From IMG/VR virus record IMGVR_UViG_3300018079_000011, positions 1-64,000 of that record: a stretch of DNA of 64,000 bases; one strand, written 5' to 3'. The position numbers and the translations under genes are program-made. Source of the DNA: a virus. Positions 8,943-16,174 of this stretch are shown here, piece after piece. The notes beneath the pieces were generated by a model, which saw nothing but the letters and a program-made list of their open reading frames with translations, was not told the origin of the DNA and ran no database searches. Every line of letters begins with the position of its first letter. The stretch's first letter is position 1.

Positions 8943-9785
8943 CTACACCGGCGGAAGCAGTTCGTCGCCGATCCTTGTCACCCATAAACCCAGCGGGCGT
9001 TGACCCTTGAGCCAGCGGATCTTCTCGGCTCTGGCAAGCGCGCGTCTCGTGATCGGGCCAGCAATGCCATCTGCGGGGTCAACACCAAGGTCACGCTGGC
9101 GCCGACGGAACAATTCACGATCTTCGCCGAGGTCAAAGTTCACGAGTTCGTATCCAGCCGCCCCAAGCCGGTAGAAGATGGCCGAGCCGGGATCCCCCGG
9201 CCCGCGGCGTCCTGTCAGGTCACGGTGCCCGACGATTCCCACCACGTCGTCGACCGAGGCCATCAGGCGCGGGCTGGGGCCCACGTAGCGCTCGGGTATC
9301 TGCCGCTGAATGCCGAGCAGGCCCGTGAGCGCGTCGCAGAGTTTCACCGCTGCGTCCAGTTGGCCGGAGTAGATCTCGGCCTCGTCCCGGCCTTGACAGA
9401 TCTCGATCCCGACTGAGGGCCCGTTTGCGTGGCCCGCGTGATAGGTCGCCTCGGTGGCGATGTCCGCGAGGCACGAGACGCGCCCGTCGAAGTCCACGAC
9501 CAGGTGCGCGCCGGCGCCGCGGCTCTCGCCGGTCCAATACCGCACCAGTCGTTCGGCCCGGTTGCCGCCGGGGCCAAGGCCGGGCTTGATGGTCTGCGGG
9601 CGAGTGTCGGCACCGCCGGGAATGCCGAGACTTGAATGCAGGACTACCAGTCGTACCCAGCGCTCTGACGTCGTCCGCTTGCGCTTGTCGCTGGCCCCGA
9701 GCCGAAGCGCGGGATCATCGAGGAAGTTGTCGATCTCGAGGCCGCCGATCGTGACTTGCTTGCCGTTGATGACGAGTCCGGGCAC
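8943..9785 (-). CDS. Endolysin: N-acetylmuramoyl-L-alanine amidase with C-terminal wall-binding domain
   Basis: A 280-residue protein with GTG start at 9785. It cleaves the amide between MurNAc and the stem peptide. Amidase_2 zinc-site signatures are visible: VVLHSS near residue 48, TYHAGHANGPSVGIEI near 120, and GHRDLTGRRGPGDPGSAIF near 190. A peptidoglycan-binding repeat follows (FRRRQRDLGVDPADGIAGPI, near 230-250). There is no signal peptide, so release needs a holin; a small holin-like gene lies immediately upstream on the same strand. Confidence 0.88.
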   Translation of the reverse strand: MPGLVINGKQVTIGGLEIDNFLDDPALRLGASDKRKRTTSERWVRLVVLHSSLGIPGGADTRPQTIKPGLGPGGNRAERLVRYWTGESRGAGAHLVVDFDGRVSCLADIATEATYHAGHANGPSVGIEICQGRDEAEIYSGQLDAAVKLCDALTGLLGIQRQIPERYVGPSPRLMASVDDVVGIVGHRDLTGRRGPGDPGSAIFYRLGAAGYELVNFDLGEDRELFRRRQRDLGVDPADGIAGPITRRALARAEKIRWLKGQRPLGLWVTRIGDELLPPV

Positions 9786-9824
9786 GCCAGCATGGTGCGC
9801 GCGCGCCGTCGTCGCTCCCTACTT

Positions 9825-9983
9825 TCACAGCAGGCGCAGAACACGGCCGGCGAAAGCGACGCACAGCCCAGTCACCCCCCCGGTGAACATGGCCAGGCCG
9901 ATCGCTCCAGCCTTCCCGCTCCCGGCGAGATACATCACGAGGCCGATCAGAAGCACCAGCACGGGCAGCAGCGCGACCAGCAT
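9825..9983 (-). CDS. Small two-TM holin-like protein
   Basis: A 52-residue protein read on the minus strand just before the endolysin. It has two hydrophobic spans, MLVALLPVLVLLIGLVMYLA and AIGLAMFTGGVTGLCVAFAG, joined by a short GSGKAG turn, and a basic end RVLRLL. Size, hairpin topology and position 39 bases upstream of the amidase gene fit a class II holin. No strong ribosome site is visible before the ATG at 9983, so translation may be coupled to the overlapping upstream frame. Confidence 0.6.
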   Translation of the reverse strand: MLVALLPVLVLLIGLVMYLAGSGKAGAIGLAMFTGGVTGLCVAFAGRVLRLL

Positions 9984-10084
9984 GGCGAAGAGATGGGGCC
10001 GGGCGCGGCATGAGTCAACGGGTCACATGTCATGATCTGGTCCGCCAACTGCCTCAGCAGATCGGCCGTGGTCTGATTTTCCAT
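9947..10084 (-). CDS. Small ORF overlapping the holin-like gene
   Basis: A 45-codon frame beginning MENQTTADLLRQLADQIMTC and overlapping the holin-like ORF by 37 bases in a different frame. The first half looks like a real protein. The last third is Cys/Trp-rich (RCCPCWCF) and looks like out-of-frame holin sequence. It may be a leader that couples translation to the holin, or the product of a frameshift that separated an N-terminal domain from the membrane part. Confidence 0.35.
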   Translation of the reverse strand: MENQTTADLLRQLADQIMTCDPLTHAAPGPISSPCWSRCCPCWCF

Positions 10085-10302
10085 GCCCCTACTATCGGCA
10101 ACCCGGCGGCGTGAGTTTCGTGGAATCGGCCATCATGAGAAATGTGCGCCCGCGACGCTTCCATCTCTGCTTCACGGTCGGCTGAGAAGCCAACTCCGCA
10201 GTCAGGGCAGAAGCGCTTATGGCAGTGCGCGAGCAGAGGACCGCGTTCACGCTCGGCCGCATCGCAGTCCGCGTGCATGTTGCAGGATCGCGCGGCGCTC
10301 AC
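10054..10302 (-). CDS. Small zinc-finger-like protein
   Basis: An 82-residue protein starting with GTG that overlaps the preceding stop (GTGA, 10299-10302). It holds clustered Cys/His (CNMHADCD, HCHKRFCPDCG) in a zinc-binding pattern, then a polar helical tail. Third gene of the minus-strand operon headed by the ribbon-helix-helix protein. Function unknown; a nucleic-acid or protein-binding role is a guess. Confidence 0.5.
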   Translation of the reverse strand: MSAARSCNMHADCDAAERERGPLLAHCHKRFCPDCGVGFSADREAEMEASRAHISHDGRFHETHAAGLPIVGAWKIRPRPIC

Positions 10303-10496
10303 GACCGCCCACAGTCGACCGCGATCGCCGGCACCCATCGCACGCCATCGCGGCCGACCATCTCCTGCCATTCCCAGCCGTCCGGCAAGCGCGCATCGGG
10401 CGGGCCGCACCGTTCGATCTCGGGCGCTGTCCGCAGGAATGCGGGTAGCCAGTTCACGCCGTCGCGCGACAGTTCGACCTTGGTGATCGTGGTCAT
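10299..10496 (-). CDS. Hypothetical 65-residue protein
   Basis: MTTITKVELSRDGVNWLPAF opens a short protein containing two similar strands, RDGVNWLPAF and RDGVRWVPAI, suggesting a small duplicated beta unit. ATG at 10496 overlaps the stop of the upstream ribbon-helix-helix gene (ATGA), which favours this start over an upstream in-frame ATG at 10568. Family not recognised. Confidence 0.55.
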   Translation of the reverse strand: MTTITKVELSRDGVNWLPAFLRTAPEIERCGPPDARLPDGWEWQEMVGRDGVRWVPAIAVDCGRS

Positions 10497-10705
10497 TTGT
10501 GCTGCCCTCCCTTTCCTCGCTTCTCCAGCGCCGATTCTACCGCCCGAAGTATGGCTTTTCGGGCCCATGTCGAAGGCTTGTCCATGTCGATTTCGGCGGC
10601 GCGTCGCACTCCCTCTAGTTGTTGGTCCGTGAGCCAGATCGTCAAGTGCGCGTCTTTCCGCTCACTTGCGGGCTTCTCCCTGGGTCCCCTGGTCTTCCCG
10701 GCCAT
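10493..10705 (-). CDS. Ribbon-helix-helix type regulator, head of lysis-side operon
   Basis: A 70-residue protein beginning MAGKTRGPREKPASERKDA. The part DAHLTIWLTDQQLEGVRRAA followed by STWARKAILRAVESALEK has the strand-helix-helix layout of Arc/CopG/DUF1778-like DNA-binding proteins. An in-frame ATG further up (10744) lies inside the operator, so 10705 is preferred. It is followed by two overlapping small genes, then the holin-like and endolysin genes. It faces a divergent plus-strand gene across a strong inverted repeat, so autoregulation is likely. Confidence 0.6.
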   Translation of the reverse strand: MAGKTRGPREKPASERKDAHLTIWLTDQQLEGVRRAAEIDMDKPSTWARKAILRAVESALEKRGKGGQHK

Positions 10706-10724
10706 GTGAAGAGACACCCTACAG

Positions 10725-10783
10725 CAATATTCGACACGAGTCATGTCGAATTCTCTTGATGACAATGTTCGTGTCGAATATTG
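10725..10783. promoter_or_regulatory. Operator-like inverted repeat with three half-sites
   Basis: CAATATTCGACACGA (10725-10739) and TCGTGTCGAATATTG (10769-10783) are perfect 15-base inverted copies. A third half-site TGTCGAAT lies at 10744-10751, opposed to ATTCGACA at 10729-10736 to make a second, imperfect palindrome. The site fills the gap between divergent genes and is the natural target of the ribbon-helix-helix protein encoded next to it. Confidence 0.7.
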
Positions 10784-10784
10784 T
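10756..10784 (+). promoter_or_regulatory. Candidate sigma-70 promoter overlapping the operator
   Basis: TTGATG at 10756-10761, 17 bases, then TATTGT at 10779-10784. The -10 overlaps the right operator arm, so bound repressor would block polymerase. A start near 10791 would give an almost leaderless transcript for the gene at 10792. Confidence 0.4.
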
Positions 10785-10791
10785 CTAGCTC

Positions 10792-11124
10792 ATGAACACG
10801 ACGCAACTCGGCCCCCGCCCCCGGCCCGAGCCGAATCGCCAACACGGCGTCATTCATGAGGTCTCGCCAGCACGAAGCGGGCAGACCGAGGTGGTCCTGG
10901 TAACCAGCAGCGAGGTCGAGACGGCGGCGGGCTTGACCATGCACACCCACCTCCTCCTCCGCGACGGCCAGATCGCCCGCATCGGCTCCGTCGTCCGCGT
11001 CCTCTCCCGGTACGGCCGCGTGGTCAAGATCGGGGCCATCGAGCGGATCAGCGTGCTCGGCCTGGCCAAGATCCACAACTGGACTGGGTGGGTCGGGTCG
11101 GACGAGTGCGAGCTGGTGCGGTGA
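10792..11124 (+). CDS. Hypothetical 110-residue protein, divergent from RHH regulator
   Basis: Starts with ATG 8 bases after the operator. The N-terminus is Pro/Arg-rich; the body (VSPARSGQTEVVLVTSSEVE, LLRDGQIARIGSVVRVLSRY, VVKIGAIERISVLGLAKI) is a series of short beta strands. No family is recognised. First gene of a run of small overlapping plus-strand genes, so it may be the first early transcript released from repression. Confidence 0.6.
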   Translation: MNTTQLGPRPRPEPNRQHGVIHEVSPARSGQTEVVLVTSSEVETAAGLTMHTHLLLRDGQIARIGSVVRVLSRYGRVVKIGAIERISVLGLAKIHNWTGWVGSDECELVR

Positions 11125-11375
11125 TGGCGTGCCCAAACAACCGCCACCCCGACTGCTGCTGCCCCGACTGCGTGGCGAGACGCGCTGGCTGGGTGCACGG
11201 ACCTGAGGCTGAGACCACGTGCGGGATGCGCGGGTGTCGGACGACCGTTGCTTCGGGTGTGGCATGCCCATGCGGCAAGACGTATTACCGCTGCGACGAG
11301 CACGGCGGGACAGCCGGTGCGCAGCGGTCGCTCAAGTCTCATCGCGGGCTGTATCACCCGTCCAAGGCGCGGTGA
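11124..11375 (+). CDS. Cysteine-rich small zinc-binding protein
   Basis: An 83-residue protein; start overlaps the previous stop (TGATG). Cys/His are dense: CCCPDC near the N-terminus, then CGMRGC, ACPCG, and CDEH followed by LKSHRGLYH, which could form two or three zinc sites including a C2H2-like end. Function unknown. Confidence 0.55.
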   Translation: MACPNNRHPDCCCPDCVARRAGWVHGPEAETTCGMRGCRTTVASGVACPCGKTYYRCDEHGGTAGAQRSLKSHRGLYHPSKAR

Positions 11376-11509
11376 TGGACCCCTTCGAGGAGCCCGATCG
11401 CTGCGACGAGCCCGACGACCTGGAAGAGTTGGGCCGCAACGAGGTGGCCGAAGACGCCGAGGAACGGGATCGGGAGGACGAGGACGAGGACGGCGTCGAC
11501 TTTTACTGA
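11375..11509 (+). CDS. Small highly acidic protein
   Basis: A 44-residue protein beginning MDPFEEPDRCDEPDDLEELG, with over a third Asp/Glu, ending GVDFY. It overlaps the preceding stop by one base. Strongly acidic small phage proteins sometimes mimic DNA; that is only a possibility here. Confidence 0.45.
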   Translation: MDPFEEPDRCDEPDDLEELGRNEVAEDAEERDREDEDEDGVDFY

Positions 11510-11528
11510 GAAACCGCAAAACAAAGAC

Positions 11529-11576
11529 GCCCCGCTTGCCGATCATAGCTTGGTAGGCGCGACCGGAAAGCGGGGC
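11529..11576. terminator. Hairpin after small early genes
   Basis: GCCCCGCTT (11529-11537) and AAGCGGGGC (11568-11576) are perfect inverted copies around a 30-base loop, located in the 129-base gap between coding genes. A weak terminator or processing site; no T-run follows. Confidence 0.4.
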
Positions 11577-11638
11577 CGCAACAGAGCCGTGAGGCCATGC
11601 CACGCATGGTTCCTACCACGGCAGAGATGGAGAGGACC

Positions 11639-12190
11639 ATGCGTTACGTGTCACACGCGGCCGACGGTTACGCGGGCGGGTATTTTGCTGACGACTACGA
11701 TTTCGAGCCGGGAGATCCCCCGGCGATCCTCGCCGCCCACAGCGGTCAGTGGGCGTGCTTCGCCGGGCTGGTCGCTGATGGCGAGTACTACCGCAAGACC
11801 GAACTTCGACTGACCACGCGCGACGCGGCCGAACTGCGGCCCCACCTCGAAGCGCGCGGCTTGGTGCTGCTTGAGGACGCGTTCTGGTGGAAGGTCGTCG
11901 TCCCCTGCGGCGAGTGCATGGACTGCGCGCCCGGGGAGAATCCCGCAGCGGTTCCCGTGGCCGTCGTCGACATCGCACCTGGCGCAATGCCAGAGCGCGA
12001 GATGGACGACGCCGAGATCACCGCGCGGATGTGCCGGCTCTGCGGCGGCGTGCAAGCGGACGCGTGCTGCGAGGGCAGGCGACGGCTGGTAGAGCGGGCC
12101 TCGACGCCGGCTCCAATCAGGCGGTGCGACCTCTGCGGCGGACAGGGCGTGGCCTGTCGCGTTTGCCTTGGCACTGGAGTCGCGCTGTGA
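11639..12190 (+). CDS. Hypothetical zinc-ribbon protein
   Basis: The frame opens at 11597, but GGAGAGG lies just before the ATG at 11639 (MRYVSHAADG), so the shorter start is chosen. The ~183 residues have an N-terminal alpha/beta half and a C-terminal half with several Cys pairs: CGECMDC, CRLCGG, CC, CDLCGG and CRVC. The last two resemble half a DnaJ-type zinc motif (CDLCGGQGVACRVCLGTG). Role unknown. Confidence 0.55.
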   Translation: MRYVSHAADGYAGGYFADDYDFEPGDPPAILAAHSGQWACFAGLVADGEYYRKTELRLTTRDAAELRPHLEARGLVLLEDAFWWKVVVPCGECMDCAPGENPAAVPVAVVDIAPGAMPEREMDDAEITARMCRLCGGVQADACCEGRRRLVERASTPAPIRRCDLCGGQGVACRVCLGTGVAL

Positions 12191-12669
12191 GTCCGGGCAT
12201 CAGCACCGTGGTTCGTGTCCCGCGACTTCGCCCGCCGCGAGCCGCCGTCTTCGCCGCCCTGGCGTGGACCCGCGGAGAGTCCATCGCGATGCGGTTCGGC
12301 CACGAGACCGGCGTCGCGCCCGGGGCATTCGTTGCTGAGTGGGTCGTCGACCACAAGGCGCGCGATCTCGGGGTGAACCTGATCGGGATGCTGCTGCTCT
12401 TCATGCAGCCCGCGCGCATCGACGGCGAGGACCCCGGCGCGACCGTGGCTCGCGAGATCGGGGTGACGCTCCTATGGATCGAGGCGCTCTGCGACGGCTG
12501 GAACTTCGAGACGCACGACGAGATGTGGCTGAAGGCGAACCGGGATGCGTACTTGAACGCGTACGAGGTCGGCTTCGAGGCCCGGGTGTTTGCCACGCTC
12601 GTCTGCGACTGCGGCGCGCGACGATTCAAGGGGACGATGACATGCCTGGGATGCGGGGGCGCGAGATGA
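12187..12669 (+). CDS. Hypothetical helical protein with C-terminal zinc knuckle
   Basis: A 160-residue protein starting with GTG that overlaps the preceding stop. The middle is helical (MLLLFMQPARIDGE, GVTLLWIEALCDGWNFE, DAYLNAYEVGFEARVFA). The C-terminus CDCGARRFKG..CLGCGG is a four-cysteine zinc ribbon. It overlaps the next gene by 4 bases. No recognised family. Confidence 0.5.
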   Translation: MSPGISTVVRVPRLRPPRAAVFAALAWTRGESIAMRFGHETGVAPGAFVAEWVVDHKARDLGVNLIGMLLLFMQPARIDGEDPGATVAREIGVTLLWIEALCDGWNFETHDEMWLKANRDAYLNAYEVGFEARVFATLVCDCGARRFKGTMTCLGCGGAR

Positions 12670-12800
12670 CCGACGACGCCCACTGCCTCTGCGGCTCCCC
12701 CGCCGACGACGAGGAGACGCGCACGTGCCGGCCGTGTCGCGAGGACCGGCATGCGGGGGTGCTTGAGGATGAGCGCGAGGAACGAAGGGAAGAGAGATGA
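12666..12800 (+). CDS. Small zinc-ribbon protein
   Basis: A 44-residue protein with CLCG and CRPC pairs (MTDDAHCLCGSPADDEETRT, then CRPCREDRH) followed by an acidic/basic helical tail. It overlaps genes on both sides by 4 bases, which supports it being translated. Confidence 0.5.
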   Translation: MTDDAHCLCGSPADDEETRTCRPCREDRHAGVLEDEREERREER

Positions 12801-13001
12801 GCCGCTCGGCCAAGTCCCTCGTCGCCCCGCATCCGCGAGACCAGGCTGATCTACGTTGTTGACCACGCCGGAAACGTCAACACGACGACCATCGCCGCGT
12901 ATCGAATGCTCAAGCCGGCCCAAGTCTACCGCACGCGCTTGTTCTTGAGCGCCATGAGGGCCGAGTCTTACGCCGAGACGATCCGCGGCAAGCGCAATTA
13001 G
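12797..13001 (+). pseudogene. Small ORF split by an apparent frameshift
   Basis: The ATG at 12797 overlaps the preceding stop in the usual way, but its frame stops after 21 codons (TGA near 12862). A second frame from about 12837 reads well as protein (ETRLIYVVDHAGNVNTTTIA to IRGKRN, stop at 13001) but has no standard start codon. A single-base change near 12830-12840 would join them as one ~68-residue protein. It may be a real frameshift, an assembly error, or use of a rare start (CTG at 12846). Confidence 0.4.
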
Positions 13002-13051
13002 TTCGAAACGCAACCACTCACAAGTCCGATACCAACACAGGAGGGGTACCC

Positions 13052-13234
13052 ATGGTGACACTGATGATTTTCGAAGGTGGATACAGCGGCAACGCGACTA
13101 CGATCGCGTTCGTTGAAGAGAAACAGGCTCGCGACTGGGCGGCCATGTACCTGCTCGCGTTTCCGCATCACAAGGCGTTCGTCGTCCACGGGAAGGTCGA
13201 GCGATTGGAAGCGCCGAAAAAAGAGGCGGCGTAA
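13052..13234 (+). CDS. Hypothetical 60-residue protein
   Basis: Well supported start: GGAGGGGT lies just before the ATG at 13052. MVTLMIFEGGYSGNATTIAF then a helix (EKQARDWAAMYLLAFPHHKA) and a basic end. A compact alpha/beta protein. It precedes the recombination genes; function unknown. Confidence 0.6.
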   Translation: MVTLMIFEGGYSGNATTIAFVEEKQARDWAAMYLLAFPHHKAFVVHGKVERLEAPKKEAA

Positions 13235-13282
13235 CGAATTCGCGAAACGTCGTGGGCGGGATTGCCGAACATGGGGGTAGAG

Positions 13283-14248
13283 ATGGAAGACGTCGTTTTG
13301 ACCCACTACAACAGTCGCGAGGACTGGCTGGCGTCCCGTGATAACGGGGTTGGCGCCAGCGAGGCCGCCGCGCTGTTCGGCCTCTCCCCATGGGATTCGC
13401 CGCTGAGTCTGTGGTCACGCAAGCGCGGTCTCGTCCGTGACGAAGACGAGGCCGCGAACGAGTGGCTGGAGATCGGCTTGTTGACTGAGCCGATCTCAGC
13501 CGAGTTGTATCGCCGCCGCACCGGTCGGCAACTATGGGCGCCGTCATCGTCGTGGGCCATCGCCAAACACCCCACGGCGCCGCTGTTCGCCTCGATCGAT
13601 CGCTGGGTCATCGACGCCGAGGGGAAGCCAGGGCGCGGCGTGCTCGAACTGAAAAACGTCGGATTCGGACGCACTGACGAGTGGGACGATGGCCCGCCGC
13701 TGAGGGTCCAGATCCAGATTCAAAGCCAACTCGCGGTCACCGGGTTCCAGTGGGGCAGCGCCGCCGCGATCCTCGGCGGGAACCGGTTCGTATGGGTCGA
13801 CGTCGAGCGTAACGATGACTTCGTGGCCGAGCTCGAAGCGCTGGCCGCTGACTTCTGGGCCAAGGTGCAGTCTGGGGCGATGCCGGCCGCTGACGGGTCG
13901 GACGCCACGGCGCGCGCGCTCAAGCGCCTGTTCCCTCGTGATGACGGGACGGCAGTTCACCTCGCCGGCGCTGACGTGAGTGCATGGAACGCGCTCGCCC
14001 TCGCCCGCAAAACGAAGGCCGCCGCCGAGAAGGAAGAAAAGCGCCTCAAGAACCTTCTTGCCAAATCCATCGGCGCGGCCACGTTCGGCCTGCTGCCCGA
14101 CGGCCGGCTGCTGTCGTACCGGCACCGGGAGCGCGGTGGATACACGGTCGAGCCGACGACGTATCGAGTCCTGCAGGAAGAAGAGAAACCGACGTCGCCG
14201 GATGCGTTCGTCGATGAAGTCAACAAGCACGTGAAGGAGAACTCATGA
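13283..14248 (+). CDS. YqaJ-type (lambda Exo-like) recombination exonuclease
   Basis: A 321-residue PD-(D/E)XK nuclease that should resect double-stranded DNA ends 5' to 3' for single-strand annealing recombination. The N-terminal signature is clear (GVGASEAAALFGLSPWDSPL, then LWSRKRGL), as are the catalytic pieces ASIDRW near residue 105 and GVLELKNVG near 120, and the QIQSQLAVTGFQWG helix. The helical C-terminus (KAAAEKEEKRLKNLL) is typical. ATGs at 13271 and 13283 and a TTG at 13262 are possible; 13283 has the best-placed G-rich site. It overlaps the likely annealing partner by 4 bases. Confidence 0.85.
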   Translation: MEDVVLTHYNSREDWLASRDNGVGASEAAALFGLSPWDSPLSLWSRKRGLVRDEDEAANEWLEIGLLTEPISAELYRRRTGRQLWAPSSSWAIAKHPTAPLFASIDRWVIDAEGKPGRGVLELKNVGFGRTDEWDDGPPLRVQIQIQSQLAVTGFQWGSAAAILGGNRFVWVDVERNDDFVAELEALAADFWAKVQSGAMPAADGSDATARALKRLFPRDDGTAVHLAGADVSAWNALALARKTKAAAEKEEKRLKNLLAKSIGAATFGLLPDGRLLSYRHRERGGYTVEPTTYRVLQEEEKPTSPDAFVDEVNKHVKENS

Positions 14249-15336
14249 ACGAGACGAACGGCAATGGAAACGGCGGTCAACTGGTCACGGTCCCGAAGGC
14301 AGGGGAGATCGCGCGGCAGAGTTTCGGCAGCGGCGAGATGGAGCGCCGAGCGGAGACGGCGTCGACGGCGATGGCCGCGCAGGCGCGGGCCGCCATAGAG
14401 GCCCGCTACGTGATCGCCATGCAGCGCCCGCGCGACATCATGCTCGCTCGAGCCAAGCTCCTCGGCGACTGTCGGCGCCCTTTCTTCGCGGAGAAGGCTA
14501 TCTACAACAAACCGATCGGGGACGGCGTCGAGGGCCCGTCGATCCGATTGGCCGAGGCCGCCGCCCGCGCGATGGGCAACGTCTTCACCGACGTGTTTGC
14601 AATCTACGACGACAGCCAGAAGCGAATTATTCGCGTCGTGGCCAGTGACCTGGAGGCGAACATCACGTTCGCCAAGGATGTCACGATCCACAAGACGGTC
14701 GAGCGCAGCCGGCTCCGCGACGGCCAGAATGCGATCGGCCAGCGGGTGAACTCCCGCGGAAAGCCTGTCTTTATCGTCGAGGCGACCGACGACGAGATCC
14801 TGGATCGTGAGAACGCCCTCGCGTCCAAGGCGATGCGGACGTGCCTTCTGCGTCTGGTTCCCGGCGACATTCTCGAAGAAGCCATGGAGCAGGCGCGCGC
14901 GACCATGCGCAACGCCACTGCCAAGGATCCGTCGGCTGCGAAGAAGGGAATGTGCGACGCCTTCGGGCAACTGGGGATAACGGTGGCGCAGCTCTCGGAG
15001 TATCTCGGGCATACGGTCGACACGATCACGCCGGATGAGATCGTCTCGATGCGCACGCTGTTCGCGTCCATCAAGGATGGCGAGACGCGGTGGGCGGATG
15101 CCATGGAGAACCGCCGGGCGCGAACGGAGGCGCAGCCGGAAGAAAAGCCGGCCGACAAGCCGCCTGAGACCAAGTCCGCCGAGCCCAAGGGCCAGGCCAG
15201 TTTGACCGACGTGGCCGCGAAATCTCGCGAGAAGCGCGAGGGAAAGAAAGCGCAGGAGGCGCCGTCGGTCGCCGGTGAGCCGATGCCGGGGTGGGCGGAT
15301 GGGAATCCGGAGCGGGCTCCCGGCGAGGAAGGCTGA
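14245..15336 (+). CDS. Putative recombination partner (single-strand annealing-type) of YqaJ
   Basis: A 363-residue protein with a good AAGGAGA site. Core residues about 45-240 include RDIMLARAKLLGDC, GPSIRLAEAAARAMGN, an alternating strand part (RIIRVVASDLEANITFAKDV) and ENALASKAMRTCLLRLVPGD. The last ~90 residues are a charged disordered tail. I do not recognise the family by sequence with certainty. Its 4-base overlap with a lambda Exo-type nuclease strongly suggests the annealing (RecT/Rad52-like) role. Confidence 0.6.
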   Translation: MNETNGNGNGGQLVTVPKAGEIARQSFGSGEMERRAETASTAMAAQARAAIEARYVIAMQRPRDIMLARAKLLGDCRRPFFAEKAIYNKPIGDGVEGPSIRLAEAAARAMGNVFTDVFAIYDDSQKRIIRVVASDLEANITFAKDVTIHKTVERSRLRDGQNAIGQRVNSRGKPVFIVEATDDEILDRENALASKAMRTCLLRLVPGDILEEAMEQARATMRNATAKDPSAAKKGMCDAFGQLGITVAQLSEYLGHTVDTITPDEIVSMRTLFASIKDGETRWADAMENRRARTEAQPEEKPADKPPETKSAEPKGQASLTDVAAKSREKREGKKAQEAPSVAGEPMPGWADGNPERAPGEEG

Positions 15337-16145
15337 TGGCCCGTTTTTTGGTGCTCGATATAGAAGCCATCCGCGATCCCGACGTCTGGTCCCCTCCCTC
15401 TACCGATCCGCCGTCAATCATCAACGCTGGCATCGTCGGCGGCGCATCGGGAATCACCGGCACCGTCCAGTCGCCGCCGCGTGACGTCTTCGCTCCCCCG
15501 TTCGCATGGCGGCCGATCGTAATCGGGTTCGTGTTGCTCGACGGGACGCGCGTCCTGAGGCTCGGGACGATCGAAGGCAGCGGCGATCCCAATGATCGCG
15601 AGCGGGCGATCCTGGAGAAATTCGCCTCCGGGCGCGCGAAGGACTCGCCGACCATTGTCACCTGGAATGGTAGGCGCTTCGATCTGCCGGTCCTGACCCT
15701 CAGGAGCCTGCGCTATGGCATCGGCCATTCTTGGTACTACCAGAGCCGCGACACCCGCTACCGCTTCAGCGAGGCCGGCCATTGCGACTTGGCGGACTGC
15801 ATGAGCGACTACGGCTCGACGGCCAGCCTCGGGTTGGACGGGGTGGCGCGCCTGATCGGCCTGCCCGGCAAGTACGGCGCCTTCGACGGTGCCGGCGTGG
15901 CTGAAGCCTTCGCGGACGGGAAGCACGCCGAGATCGCCGCTTATTGCCTATCCGACAGCGTTCAAACGGCGTTCGCGTTCCTCAGGTGGAACTTGCTCAA
16001 GGGCGAACTCAGCGTTGACGCCTACCGCACCGCCGCTCGCTCACTTCTCGACGCCTGCGCGGCCGATCCCCGTCTCGCCGACTTCGTCACTCGCATCGAC
16101 CGGCGCGTGCTGCTGCTCGAGCCTGGCGCGGAAGCCGCGGCGTAG
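15336..16145 (+). CDS. PolB-type DEDD 3'-5' exonuclease
   Basis: A 269-residue protein; ATG at 15336 overlaps the prior stop (TGATG). DEDD exonuclease motifs are visible: FLVLDIEAI (Exo I) at the N-terminus, TIVTWNGRRFDLPVL (Exo II) near residue 110, and EIAAYCLSDSVQTAFAF (Exo III, Tyr then Asp) near 205. This matches the predicted 3'-5' exonuclease family related to DNA polymerase B. It follows the recombination pair, suggesting end trimming in recombination or repair. Confidence 0.8.
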   Translation: MARFLVLDIEAIRDPDVWSPPSTDPPSIINAGIVGGASGITGTVQSPPRDVFAPPFAWRPIVIGFVLLDGTRVLRLGTIEGSGDPNDRERAILEKFASGRAKDSPTIVTWNGRRFDLPVLTLRSLRYGIGHSWYYQSRDTRYRFSEAGHCDLADCMSDYGSTASLGLDGVARLIGLPGKYGAFDGAGVAEAFADGKHAEIAAYCLSDSVQTAFAFLRWNLLKGELSVDAYRTAARSLLDACAADPRLADFVTRIDRRVLLLEPGAEAAA

Positions 16146-16174
16146 GTCGCATCAATTCAACAAAAAGGAATCCA

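Noticed and set aside
10493-10705. Toxin-antitoxin module headed by the RHH protein
   Set aside because: The following overlapping genes do not resemble RelE, ParE, GNAT or other usual toxins, so a simple regulator is the better reading.
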